Shown: piece after piece, positions 1 to 11,099 of the stretch
Numbering within the stretch: position 1 is the first letter of the stretch
Layout of the letters: every line of letters begins with the position of its first letter
From: Brienomyrus brachyistius
Taxonomy: Eukaryota; Chordata; Actinopteri; Osteoglossiformes; Mormyridae
Direction of reading: 5' to 3'
Assembly: GCF_023856365.1 (NCBI RefSeq)
Contig: NC_064544.1
Location: 24,962,399 to 25,026,398, forward strand
DNA length: 64,000 nt
Notes under the pieces: generated by a model
What the model saw: only the letters and a program-made list of their open reading frames with translations
Told to the model about the DNA's origin: nothing
Databases searched by the model: none
Translations under genes and position numbers: made by a program

Positions 1-809
1 AAATCAACCTCTCTGATAACATAGAGAGTCACTTAGAATAAAAGTCTGGACCTCTCAGTTTGGTGAGTAAAGGAAATATCTTTTATTCCAGCAATCCAGC
101 AAAGCGCTCTCATCAAACTCTGGCACTTAGTACCAAGTCACACAGAGCAACCAGTTGATAAACCATGACTCCCAATTCCCAATAAGGACTTCTGAATCCT
201 GATTGGTCACAAAACACCAACAAACCAAGCACAAATGTATAACAAACACAATTCTCCTGCTCTATTGGTTCACCTTGGTGGCAAGGTAAAATCCACCCAT
301 CTTGCTCAGTTTACTGGAATCTGTCTCAGCTTCTAGACTACTTCAGATATGTATATAGATATTGATCATATGACATTGAATCACTATTAATGTTTGGGTG
401 TTCCATTGATTAATGATTAACACATTGATGTCATTGTCATTGATTCACTGCAAATACATGGTTAACATATGATTAGTATGATTAACATGATTACTTATAC
501 TTTTGCACTCCCACATAACATATTATATATTGTTTGCTGCAACTACTTTATAAAGCTATAACTCATTGTGCACCAGTTGGGGCAGCTTTGAATCTGTTCC
601 TAGAGGTGGTTTATCCCCCCCTTTTGTTCCACTGTCTGCATCTCCAAGGTCCGAGCTTTCTTCAGGGTCTGCGGAACTTATTGCAAGCAGCTATCGCGAA
701 GCGAGGTCACACAGTATTCAAAACAATCTCTTCTTGCCTAAGGCCTAAGACATAACAGACCCAATATGCCTCCCTCCTGAGCCTACCAATGTCCAATTTT
801 ACTTCCACA
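1..809 (-). mobile_element. Endogenous retroviral LTR, partial at the window edge
   Basis: Read on the minus strand, this segment begins TGTGGAAG directly after a purine-rich tract. It then has CCAAT boxes (complements of ATTGG at 264-268 and 202-206) and a polyadenylation signal AATAAA (complement at 82-87). That order, polypurine tract, TG start, CCAAT, poly(A) signal, is that of a U3-R unit, so I call it an LTR in minus orientation running off the left edge. No gag, pol or env is recognisable next to it, so the retroviral genus is not determined. A solo LTR or the 3' end of a largely lost provirus are both possible. Confidence 0.65.
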
Positions 810-821
810 CTCCCCCCTTTT
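810..821 (-). promoter_or_regulatory. Retroviral polypurine tract
   Basis: On the minus strand the sequence is AAAAGGGGGGAG, immediately followed by the TG that opens the LTR at 809. This is the usual plus-strand primer position for retroviral reverse transcription. The preceding 826-1060 should be the 3' end of the retroviral interior, but I see no convincing env reading frame there. Confidence 0.65.
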
Positions 822-1130
822 GAACATGCGAGATCCGCACCTTTCACAGAGTCCACAGTGTAGTAAAACTCCAGACAAATGCGTAAAATAGATCTTACGA
901 CTTCAAATACCAAATGCCACTTTCTAGCAAATGCATAGGTAGCTGGCTCAAGTTGAACATGAAGATATTTATATTGAGGTGTGATTGCAAATGATAGCCG
1001 TGTCACGCATAGCTTGACCTGTCTTTTAAAAGTATTAATTTTACCTCAGTTTTTACCAAGTTTATAAATTGAAATGTAAACTGAAAATACCAACAGTATT
1101 ATACAGATATATAGACATATTTTGATTTTG

Positions 1131-1778
1131 ATTTTTTTTTTTTTGTTTTTTATTCAACCCTTTATTGCTGTTGCAATATACCATGTCACTAGTTACGAGT
1201 ACCAGTGAAAAAAACTGGCCATCAACCCGACCATACATATACACAAACATCACAGTAGGGGGTAGACCGGTCGGGAGACAGGGGAGGAGAGAAGAAAAGA
1301 AACATAATAACATGAGGAGAGAGAGAGAACACCTCAGCAACATAAGCACATGATCACTACACCTTACAACATAAAAATGACACGACTTGCAACGGGTGAG
1401 GGAAAAGGGGTGGTGGAGGTAGTCCAGCAGAGACAGACAGCCATCCGGTCCTGCAGCCATGGAGGCGCTGGTCAATAGACCCGCCTGTTCACGCTGGGGG
1501 TATGAAGCGCCGAGGGCGTTGGATGGGGGGAGGGTGCGGTAAGTCCTTGGGATCGGGGGAGAGGAATGCAAGAGAGTCTCACTGCCTTGTTCTTCAGGGG
1601 GAGTTGTTAGTTCAGCAGCGGCCTTGGCCGAGGCCAGTGCTGATTGGGGGGAGCCAAAACAATTGGAATAAGGTTGTTTGGGTTTCTGTACGAGAAGCTG
1701 TAATTTCCAGCTCCACTAATGTCCACGCTGGTCTCTGCCATCCAATAATTTTTGCAAAGCTGTGAGCTTCTCCATGAT
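1131..1778 (-). repeat. Membrane-protein repeat, 5'-truncated copy with poly(A) tail
   Basis: This is the reverse complement of the repeat at 51483-52405, readable without large gaps from the coiled region of the small protein to the 3' tail. It lacks the ATG and the transmembrane segment. On the minus strand it ends with two AATAAA signals (complements at 1161-1166 and 1149-1154) and an A-rich tail, so it was probably reverse-transcribed from a polyadenylated RNA and 5'-truncated. The frames seen in it (1062-1571 minus, 1502-1765 plus) are not preserved as one ORF, so I do not call a gene. Confidence 0.6.
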
Positions 1779-1835
1779 TAAAGCTCAATTGGAAATGTTA
1801 ATATCAATTCACATTTAAGATCTCTTTAATTTATA

Positions 1836-2372
1836 CAGTACTGTGCAAAAGTCTTAGGCAGGCAAAGAAAATGATGTTTAGATTATCCTCGTGTTGGTGT
1901 AAAACTATGATATTATGCCTGTCAAAGTGTGTCAGCTTAGCCATTTCAGAACCTCTGCTAAAATCATCCTAGTGTTTGCAGCGACCGTCCAGTGCAGCCA
2001 TGTATTTTTTTGTCTTAGCCACTAGCACACCTCATACAGTACAGCTAGTCAATCTGTCACTGACTTTTTAAACCAATATATTTAATTATTTAATTAAGCT
2101 GTTGCTGAAATTTAACAAAATCATGGAACGACTGAGGTGCCCCTGAGGAGAAGTTTGGGAACTGAAGCGGTGTTCATCTAGCCATCCAAATAGATATCAG
2201 TAACTTGTTAGAAAACAGAAGAAATTATTACTAGTTTTTATTGTTTTACTAATAATTTGCACATGTTCTAATGTTAAATTGTGTTTTTTGTTCTAAGCCA
2301 AAGTACACTTGCTACCCAGATAAGCAGTACAAAGAAATGTTTAAAGCTGTTTAAGACTTTTGCACAGTACTG
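1836..2372. mobile_element. Tc1/mariner-type MITE, 537 bp
   Basis: The two ends are inverted copies of about 22 bp beginning cagtactgtgcaaaagtc, and both are flanked by TA (1834-1835 and 2373-2374), the Tc1/mariner target duplication. The interior has no transposase frame, so this is a non-autonomous deletion derivative. Confidence 0.85.
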
Positions 2373-2921
2373 TATGTCTCATGCCTGGGAAAGGATTCTT
2401 GTTTCCCAGGAATATATTATAAAATTTAACAAACACCATTAATTTAATGACTCAAAAAGTTACATATATAACCTTTCAATCCAAAACAATCCTATTATAT
2501 ATTCTGGTTCTTGGTCGTGTTTTGTAAGTAATTAGTCTACAAGGCATTTTAGAAATGTCAAGTAAAATGTAACCTTAAATGTAAATAGGAATTAATTATG
2601 TCAAATACGTGAAGCAGTGTAGTGATTGATTTGGCTTCATGCTTTCTATACATTTATTCAATACTACAGATTTGAATACGAATCAGTAATGAAATATCAT
2701 GTGTTCAAAAATTAAAGAAAAAAAAAATAAACTCTGCATCAGTGAAAATTTTTGCCAGGAGAAAAGTGTATAGATCTTCTTCTGAATAGCTACAGTAGGC
2801 AAACAATCTTCATTAAATGTGATCTCAAGGGAAACAAAAATATAATGGTCCATTTAAGGCTTTTTAAAACTAATTCATTGCTTATAATTAGCAAATTTGT
2901 CATGGATTTATTTTGTTAAAT
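2373..2921. other. AT-rich stretch without recognised features
   Basis: No coding frame, repeat ends or RNA gene could be recognised here. There is only a short A-run near 2720. Confidence 0.5.
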
Positions 2922-3183
2922 TTGGGTGGTGTGGTTCAGCAGGATAAGACTGGTGCCCATGATCAAAAGGTTCAAAAGTTTAGATCCTAGGGCTGCCAGA
3001 TTGATGACACCATTCAGCTCCTGAGCAAAGCCCCCTGGGGTGCTGCACACTTGGTGGCCGTGCACTGTGACCCCCAAGCTTGCTTTTACCTGTACACATA
3101 CTTCATGATAGAGCTTTGATGGGGTAGGCAAAAAAAAAAACATTTCCCATGGAGAGGAATCAATAAAGTATTGCTGTTCTAAA
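2922..3183 (+). mobile_element. tRNA-derived SINE
   Basis: The head carries a box-A-like segment (ggtgtggttcagcaggataa) and a box-B-like ggttcaaaa, as in a tRNA-derived polymerase III promoter. The body matches the copy at 10262-10500. The tail reads cccatggagaggaatcaataaagta, in a form typical of LINE-borrowed fish SINE tails. A run of A at 3130-3140 lies inside the body. It is degenerate and probably inactive. Confidence 0.65.
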
Positions 3184-3346
3184 CATTCACTGATAGTTGT
3201 CAAAAACAACAGGTAAGACCTTTAATGGTGCATTAAGAAAACAATTTGCTTACTTAGATATTTAGATTTGACGGCGTTTTGGTGCTTTGGCCAAAAAGCA
3301 GGTAAAATATGAATTTGAGTTTTAAGTTAGAATTAAAATTTATTAT

Positions 3347-3656
3347 TGTCACGATCAGGTTTGAGCAGATAGGCGATCGTGCGGGCAGATGGGCAAGTAG
3401 CAGGCAAGACAGGTGGAGATTGAGGTAAACAGCGGGTTTAATGATAGGAACGGGACCGGGGAACATGCAACCAACGGGGATCGAACAACAAGCAATGGGG
3501 AAGCCACAATGACCAACCAGGGATACAGGCAAGACTTGGACTTAAATGGACGGGACTGATCAAAGTAATGGGACACAGGTGGAGACGATCCGGGAAGCAC
3601 ACGTGGGAATTCAGGGGGCGTGGTACACATGAGGAGCCGACGAGCAGGGCATGACA
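3347..3656 (-). mobile_element. Solo LTR of the short-LTR family
   Basis: It runs from TGTCACGATC to GGGCATGACA and is flanked on both sides by ATTAT (3342-3346 and 3657-3661), a 5-bp target duplication. The same framework (gcgatcgtgcggg near the left, gacgatccgggaagcacacgtg and gggggcgtgg near the right) recurs in the LTRs at 21489, 25186, 25689, 36571, 52627 and 55147. The interior was presumably lost by LTR-LTR recombination. Confidence 0.8.
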
Positions 3657-3728
3657 ATTATAATTGTAAGTAATGTATTTGTTTTATGTATTTTAATTAG
3701 GAATAGTATATAATTATCTTAAGCTCAG

Positions 3729-3876
<148 letters not shown>

Positions 3877-5459
3877 CAGTACAGGCCAAAAGTTTGGACA
3901 CACCTTCTCATTCAATGTGTTTTCTTTATTTTCATGACCATTGGTAGATTTTCACTGAAGGCATCAAAACTATGAATGAACACATGTGTTGTTATGTACT
4001 TAACAAAAAAAGGTGAAATAACTGAAAACATGTTTTATATTCCAGTTTCTTCAAAATAGCCACCCTTTGCTCTGATTACTGCTTTGCACACTCTTGGCAT
4101 TCTCTCGTTGAGCTTCAAGATGTAGTCACCTGAAATGGTTTTCACTTCACAGGTGTGCCTTATCAGGGTTAATTAGTGGAATTTCTTGCTTTATCAATGG
4201 GGTTGGGACCATCAGTTGTGTTGTGCAGAGGTCAGGTTACTACACAGCCGACAGCCCTATTGGACAACTGTTAAAATTCATATTATGGCAAGGACCAATC
4301 AGCTAACTAAAGAAAAACGAGTGGCCATCATTACTTTAAGAAATGAAGGTCAGTCAGTTCAGAAAATTGCAAAAAACTTATTTATGTCCCCAAATGGAGT
4401 CGCAAAACCATCAAGCGCTACAACGAAACTGGCACACATGAGGACCGACCAAGGAAAGGAAGACCAAGAGTAACCACTGCTTCTGAAGACAAGTTCATCC
4501 GAGTCACCAGCCTCAGAAATCGCAAGTTATCAGCAGCTCAGATCAGAGACCAGATAAATGCCACACAGAGTTCTAGCAGCAGACCCATCTCTAGAACAAC
4601 TGTTAAGAGGAAACCACTGCTAAGGAGAGGCAACAAGCAGAAGACATTTGTTTGGGCCAAGAAACACAAGGAATGGACATTAGACCAGTGGAAATCTGTG
4701 CTTTGGTCTGATGAGTCCAAATTTGAGATCTTTGGTTCCAACCGCCGTGTCTTTCTGAGATGCAGAAAAGGTGAACGGATGGATTCCACATGCCTGGTTC
4801 CCACTGTGAAGCATGGAGGAGGTGGTGTGATGGTGTGGGGGTGTTTTGCTGGTGACACTGTTGGGGATTTATTCAAAATTGAAGGCACACTGAACCAGCG
4901 TGGCTACCACAGCATCCTGCAGCGACATGCCATCCCATCCGGTTTGCGTTTACTTGGACGATCATTTATTTTTCAACAGGACAATGACCCCAAACACACC
5001 TCCAGGCTGTGTAAGGGCTATTTGACCAAGAAGGAGAGTGATGGAGTGCTACGGCAGATGACCTGGCCTCCATAGTCACCGGACCTGAACCCAATCGAGA
5101 TGGTTTGGGGTGAGCTGGACCGCAGAGTGAAGGCAAAGGGGCCAACAAGTGCCAAACACCTCTGGAAACTCCTTCAAGACTGTTGGAAAACCATTTCAGG
5201 TGACTACCTCTTGAAGCTCAACGAGAGAATGCCAAGAGTGTGCAAAGCAGTAATCAGAGCAAAGGGTGGCTATTTTGAAGAAACTAGAATATAAAACATG
5301 TTTTCAGTTATTTTACCTTTTTTTTGTTAAGTACATAACTCCACATATGTTCATTCATAGTTTTGATGCCTTCAGTGAGAATCTACCAACGTAAATGGTA
5401 ATGAAAATAAAGAAAACACATTGAATGAGAAGGTGTGTCCAAACTTTTGGCCTGTACTG
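3877..5459 (+). mobile_element. Full-length Tc1-like transposon
   Basis: Both ends carry the same long inverted repeat beginning cagtacaggccaaaagtttg, readable as inverted similarity for more than 200 bp, and both abut a TA. The length (1583 bp) and a single transposase frame between the repeats fit an intact-length Tc1 element. It sits inside an ACAT/AC microsatellite. Confidence 0.93.
4285..5294 (+). pseudogene. Tc1 transposase, inactivated
   Basis: A Tc1 transposase cuts and pastes the element using a DDE catalytic triad. The ATG at 4285 starts MARTNQLTKEKR, followed by the helix-turn-helix region. From about 4480 another frame gives the catalytic domain. Its signatures are LWSDESKFE (first Asp), GGGGVMVWGCF, FQQDNDPKHT (second Asp) and SPDLNPIE (the Glu). 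The total span corresponds to about 336 codons, the usual Tc1 length. Two breaks are visible: a one-base loss near 4400-4408 that changes frame, and an in-frame TAG at 5073-5075 just before SPDLNPIE. All three catalytic residues remain, so this is a young but dead copy. Confidence 0.92.
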
Positions 5460-5460
5460 T

Positions 5461-5505
<45 letters not shown>
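5461..5505. repeat. (ACAT)n/(AC)n microsatellite
   Basis: This continues the simple-repeat array that hosts the Tc1 element to its left. Confidence 0.9.
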
Positions 5506-5507
<2 letters not shown>

Positions 5508-6840
5508 GGTCCTTTTTAGCTACCTCTGCTAGGTACCTTGCAGTTAGCAGCCCATTTCCTGTGAGTACTGAGTCTTTGGAGGCTTACCAGCTTACCAGAG
5601 GAATGGACAGACAGGCAGAAAATATGGCCATACGGGCCATAATATTTTTGACATGATGACATGCTTTCCTAGGATTTTCTTCAAATGTTCCCCTTGTAAT
5701 TCTTGTCAGATATGTAGATACAGCAGACCATTAACCAAAGTTGAGCAGCATAGCAATGTACCTTCTTAGATACTTATACAGTATATACGACCTCAAAAAG
5801 ATGGGTATTTAATCACAAAATCACTTTGTATACACACACACACAACTATTACTGCTCAAAACAGAACACAAGAACTGTGCATAATATTTAATTGACTCGG
5901 CCCACTTTGTGCTCTAAGAGTAACATCTGTGATCGCCGATTCCACTGAAAGCAATGGATATTATCCTGTTTCTGATGGTGTTTTTGCATTTTTGTGGGCA
6001 GGAAAAGATTAATTCAAGCAGCAGCCAAAGTGAGTCCAACCTGGAGCCAGCAGAAATAGTATGGTACACCTCTGAGCATTGTCGGAAAACCAACTGACAG
6101 CTGGGCAAACCCACAAATCATCTGACCCATCAGTGCCTGTGGCAATGATACGCAGTCCAATCCAAGCTGAGCGCAGGAAGACAAGGTCACCTCACATCAC
6201 TCATGCCATAGTGTGGGCCTTGGAGATCAAAATCCAGAATCCCAACTGTTTTTGAGCTGACAAACAAGTAGGATGTTGGTTCTGGACACAGACTCTTTGT
6301 TTCACACTTAACCGTCATTTGGAAAAGATATATTATCCCTGGCCAGTGGCTCTGGTTAATTTCAGCATTTTCCTGCTGGCACTGCTGACGCTGTTTGTCT
6401 GCATCCCCCAACTGTCAGAGACAAGGACCCGAGTAAATAGTTTAGTGAGCACAGTGCTATCAAACAAAGCTGGGTTTAATTCCCAATTCACTCTAGAACA
6501 TTTATTATCTGGGCAGCCACTGCATCCTGTATTTGGCCTTTTAATTATTGCCGCAGAGACCCCTCACATAAGTTTTTGACTCAGAGCTGAACCTCGGCCA
6601 AAGCAAATGAGCGGGTAATGGCCTGACCGGAATGTGTTCCCTCTGTGTGACACTGACACCTCCTACAATGCTTGTTGTTCTTGGTCCATTTGAATGCTGC
6701 ATATGCTTGTGGCTCTGAACCTGTGTGCTGGGAATCCCAAGAGGGTGCATCAGGTCTCCTCAGGCCACATGTTGCTGTTTTTTTTTTTTTATTTTGGTCT
6801 GCATGAGTGCTTGTCTGTTCTTGGTAATGATGATAAAGAG
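5506..6840. other. Apparently single-copy spacer
   Basis: No domain, repeat end or splice-flanked exon could be recognised. An open stretch at 6319-6579 (86 codons) contains a hydrophobic segment of about 20 residues but has no supporting context. A short (CA)n lies near 5830. I see no other feature. Confidence 0.4.
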
Positions 6841-7289
6841 TGTTACGGACAGTGAGTTATAGTTGTGGGTTTAATGTGAAGGACGTTTTCTGTCTCCGTA
6901 GCTTCGCAACAAATACCTGTGGGGCAATATTATTCAACATTGTTATCGTGAGCTAGCGCCATAAAAGGACAGTTAGTTCTGAGCTTTGATCGGTAGGCAG
7001 TCAGGCTAGGAGGATTTTTTATCCTTTTTTCCCGCTCTGGCAGTATCCTGCTATGAGAGAGTTTTTTGTGGTTTTTCAGCCCCCTGAGAGCAACTTCGCT
7101 TTATTTTTGTTATTTGTGGTAGGAAGTTATTCTCTGGTAAGATATAGTTAATTTTAAAGGCTTTTATCTCACTGACCCTATCGAACAATTAAAAAGTTCT
7201 TTTTTAATGCAAGTGTTAACTTAGTGTTTTATTATGCTTGGCACTTTATTATGTTAATTACACGTTAATTAAATCAACAAAAAGTTAAA

Positions 7290-7835
7290 TACTCTATATG
7301 GGCTGGGCCTAAGGGGTGGAGTCCTAGTGAGTTAATTATGGGGCCAGCTCAATGATGTGTTTGCAAGATGTTTGCCCTTCTGGATGCTTGCGTCCAGTCT
7401 GACTTCATTTGCGAGTGATGTCAGCTGGTGGACTCACTCATGGTCAAAGTTTGTGACCTTCAGTAGCAACTGACTTTCATCCAACACAACGTGAAGTTAG
7501 ATGAGATAGTTAATGTGCCTTTTAGGGAGATGAAGAACAGGTCGAGAGAGCTGGGTGACTGTAGGTCATAGACATGAGTGTACACACTTTACAGAGGTGG
7601 CATCACCTCTGCGCTTGTCAAAGCGCTTTCAGCTTTAGGGTCGGAAGAGACTGGAGAGGCAGGTGGGCCCTTGGACACTAAGGAACTCCCTTCCCCGAGG
7701 AAGAGGGAGGTTGTCGTAATGGTGGATTCAGTTATTAGAGGTATAGACAGTTATGTCTGCTCACGTTAGAGGGTCCTGTATGGTGTCTTGTCTGCCTGGT
7801 GCCCAGGTAGGGGACCTTCCAGATTGTGTGCACAG
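7290..7835 (+). pseudogene. CR1-like LINE ORF1 remnant
   Basis: The readable part (about 7680-7830) matches the esterase-like domain found in CR1-clade ORF1 proteins: a VVMVDSVIRG block, where an intact copy has a GDS motif, then an SAWCPG block for the usual CCLPGA. A stop lies between the two blocks. ORF1 proteins of this clade bind RNA and help retrotransposition. The ORF2 remnant at 8524 belongs to the same clade and strand, so both could be parts of one old element with a large internal loss. The call rests on short motifs only. Confidence 0.45.
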
Positions 7836-8480
7836 ACTTTTGTTAACTTAAACTTAAAAACAAACTTAAATGTCTTTAGTACAAACCACTTTCCTAGCAT
7901 AGAAAATTATTATTAAACACATTAATCATGAAACTTAATAGCTCCGGCTGCACCAAATTAAAATCAACCAAACGTTTCAGAACTCGTATTTAAAATTCAA
8001 TAGATCGAACACTTAGCACACAATATTTCTGAATTCAGTCTCAAAGTTCCCACCCCTTTGCAGGCCTGAGTCGTTGTTTGCATGCGTTGAGGCCTCAAAA
8101 CAAACACACTGGTGGCTTCGCTCTCACGAGCACCATAAAATGACATGAATTACCTTATACCACGTTACCAACCGATTTAATTCCACGATGTCCTCATCAT
8201 GATGTGGTCATGTTGGTCACAGTCCTCCTCTTCCACGTTGGTAACAGTGCAATACCATCCAGGCAAATCGTGTAGATTTGGGATGGTGCGATACCATACA
8301 GATCCGATCCAGAACGAGCTCATGTACTTGTTCGGGAGTTCCCAGTTACAACGTGCCTTAGTCTGCAGACAACGAGAACTCCACCTAAAGTGATCTTCGG
8401 CAGCCGGTATTGTCCATATACGACATAAAGTGTACTCGTCAATCCTACATGTACCCATGTTACAAGGAAAAAAAAAAAAA
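7836..8480. other. Unidentified segment between CR1 fragments
   Basis: This 0.65-kb segment does not read as CR1 and ends on the plus strand in a run of A (about 8467-8480), as a retroposed insert would. On the minus strand, 8458-8177 is open for 93 codons. That frame is rich in Trp and Cys (for example WIGSVWYRTIPNLHDLPGWY), a composition unlike random AT-rich DNA. I recognise no family. It may be a fragment of a viral or host secreted-type protein, or chance. Confidence 0.3.
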
Positions 8481-8523
8481 GTATTTTTTCACTCAAGCTT
8501 CCATCTCCCGCTTCCTTCATTCA

Positions 8524-9842
8524 AAAAAGGGGACAGAAGTCATCCATTAATCTATTAGCCAATTAGCTTCTCTTACATAACTGGAAAAGTAATGGAAGCT
8601 ATGATCCAAGTGAAAATGATAGATTACCTGGATTCAAATAACATTCTGAGGGATAGCCAACATGGATTTAGGAGAGGTAGATCCGGTTTAACTAATCTAC
8701 TTGAGTTCTTTGAGGAAGCTACAAGAGAAATTGATCATAAAAAGGACTATGATGTGATCTACTTAGATTTCCAGAAGGCCTTTGATGTTGTCCCACACAA
8801 ACGGCTTTTGCTTAAGCTCAAAACTGAAGGGATTTTTTTAGGGATCTTAAACTGGTTAACTGACAGGAAACATTGTATGCCTCTAGGTATTAGAGGCACA
8901 ATGTCACAGTGGGTCTTCCTTCATAGTGGGGTACTGCAGAGTTCTATTTTAGGACCACTATTGTCCCTAATTTACATTAATGATTAAATTTTCATACAAC
9001 ACCAAGGTGGATGGTGTAGCAGATACTGAACTAACAGCACAGAGGCTACAATGGGATCTTGATTTAATTAGTGACTGGGCTCATACCTGGCAGATGAAAT
9101 TTAACATTGATAAGTGTAAGGTAATCCATGCAGGGAGCAGAAGTACAGATATTATTTATTTTTGATTTATGGATTCCACTGAAATAAAGGTAGCTGATTA
9201 TGAGAAAGACTTCGGTGTGTATGTTGATGCTTCCATGTCCCACTCTCGCCAGCATGGGGAAGCAATAAAAAAGGTTAATAGAATGTTGGGTTACATCTCT
9301 AGGTGTGTGAAGTTTAAGTCAAGGAAGATGATGCTAAGATTATACAATTCTTTGGTAAGACCCCAGCTAGAATATTGTGTGCAGGTTTGGTTACTATACT
9401 TTAAAAAGGACATAGAATGATTCCTGGTTTTAGAGGAATGTGTTATGAGGAGAGGTTAGCTGAGCTGAATCTGTTGAGCCTTGAGCAAAGGAGACTAAGG
9501 GGGCACATGATCCAGGTATGTAAGATTCTAATAGGTCTGGATGCTGTGCGACAAAATAGTTACTTCAATATTAGATAAAATACAAGAATTTGTGGTCATA
9601 GATGGAAATTAGTGGGAGAATATTTTAAACTGGATTTGAAAAAGCACTTCTTTACAAAGAGTTTAGTTAAAGTATGGGATAGTCTTCCTGTTAGTTTAGT
9701 GCAAGCTAAAACCTTGGGTTACTTTAAATCAGAGCTAGATAAGATTTTAACAACTCTGAGCAATTAGTTGAGTTCTCCCCAAACTAGCTTGATGGGCCGA
9801 ATGGTCTCCTCTCATTTGTAAATCTTTTTATTTGCTTATGTT
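8524..9842 (+). pseudogene. CR1-clade LINE ORF2 3' part, decayed
   Basis: The readable pieces run from the middle of the reverse transcriptase to the 3' end. They include LDSNNILRDSQHGFRRGRS, motif A as YLDFQKAFDVVPH, a motif-B-like SGVLQSSILGPLLSLIYIND, then NIDKCKVIHAGSRS and LYNSLVRPQLEYCVQVW. The catalytic FADD box is gone: a stop and deletion after IND leave only IKFSYNTKV. Several further stops and shifts follow. The 3' end (gggccgaatggtctcctctc) is the same as in the copy at 42717-43555. It is an old, dead copy. Confidence 0.88.
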
Positions 9843-10261
9843 CTCTGGAAAGGTTACTGCCTTTCACCAAAGTATGTGTAGATGAAAACTGGGTAGATGT
9901 CTGTTTGAAAAGACTACCAAAATTGCATCAGCTGAGCTAAGAAGACAAAGAGAGAAAACAAACAATCTGAATACACTTTTGGGCAAATTAATTAGGTGGA
10001 TTCACCATTCGGAAAACACTACATTTTTTTGCCTTTCCCCCAAGAAGTCTTTTTTTACAATATGGTCAAGGGATACACTTGAAGATTTTCAGGTCGTATG
10101 ATCTCGAGCATGTAACGCATGATAACTTTGAGTTGAGATGTGGTGCCTCATGCTTATGTAAGAATCGGCCTACGGTAAAATGGAGCATCCTACTCTAAAT
10201 GTCTGGTTTCAGAACAGTATGTGACAGCACTTTACAGATACAGGCAGTATGGTAATATGGT
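9843..10261. other. No recognised feature
   Basis: I see no coding motif, repeat end or RNA gene in this stretch. Confidence 0.45.
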
Positions 10262-10500
10262 AGTATGGTTAAGGACATGGGCTTATAACTACAAGTGGCT
10301 CAGCGAACTAAGCCCCATGTACTGTAGATGGGCCCTTCAGCAAGGCCCTTAACCCCCAGCTTCAGGGTGTTGCATGCCAGCTGACCCAGTGCTGTAATTC
10401 CCAAGCTTGCACTCTCATTCATGTTTGTGCTATGTAGAGTAGGATGGTGCAGGTGAGGAAAAGCATTCCAAAGTATTTGTGCAAGTGACAAATAAAGGAT
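10262..10500 (+). mobile_element. Degenerate SINE
   Basis: The sequence ggttaaggacatgggcttat followed by a cagcaaggcccttaaccccc block resembles fish tRNA-derived SINEs. The later part shares cccaagcttgc and neighbouring sequence with the SINE at 2922-3183, so I treat both as one family. Box B is not preserved. Confidence 0.5.
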
Positions 10501-11030
10501 CATGTTGTCTTGGTACTTAACTACAGTTGTTCTAGTAAAATATCCAACTCTGTAACTGGGCAAATTTGGAAATCACTTTAAATAAAGGTGTCATTTCGAG
10601 TAACCAAACAGAAAGGGCCCTATAAACTCCCTCCTTGCTTAAAATGTTTGGCGAGAAGAAAACCAGCCATTTTGTCTCTTTCTTCATTTACCCCAATACA
10701 CCTCAACCCCATCCCCTCCTGCCCTTTAAAGTTCAATTCTCATTGCTAGTTAATGAATGTGAAAGGGAAACTAGGCTCTAGTCAACACTTGTTCAGTTCA
10801 CAGAATTGCTGTTCTTTTATAAGGAAACATTCACATTCTGTCTGGTAGGAAAAGCACCAGTTTTACCACAATCTAACAAAAAATGTGCAAGAAAGAGAAA
10901 TTCTTGTCACATGCCTAAAAGCAAGACCTGATCTCTACATAAGTGAAAATGAACTTCAAAGGCATAAAAAATTACATAGAATGTGCTCATTTATTGCAAA
11001 AGAAACTAGTTTTGCAAAGTTATCATATAT

Positions 11031-11065
11031 GTGTGTGTGTGTATGTGTGTGTGTGTGTGTGTGTG
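11031..11065. repeat. (TG)n microsatellite
   Basis: Nearly perfect TG repeat with one TA interruption, lying about 35 bp before the Tc1-like element. Confidence 0.9.
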
Positions 11066-11099
11066 ATGATGAATATAATGACAGTTTATATATACACAG

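Noticed and set aside
1062..1571. 169-codon minus frame
   Set aside because: It lies in the 3' untranslated-like part of a dispersed repeat and is not kept in the other copy.
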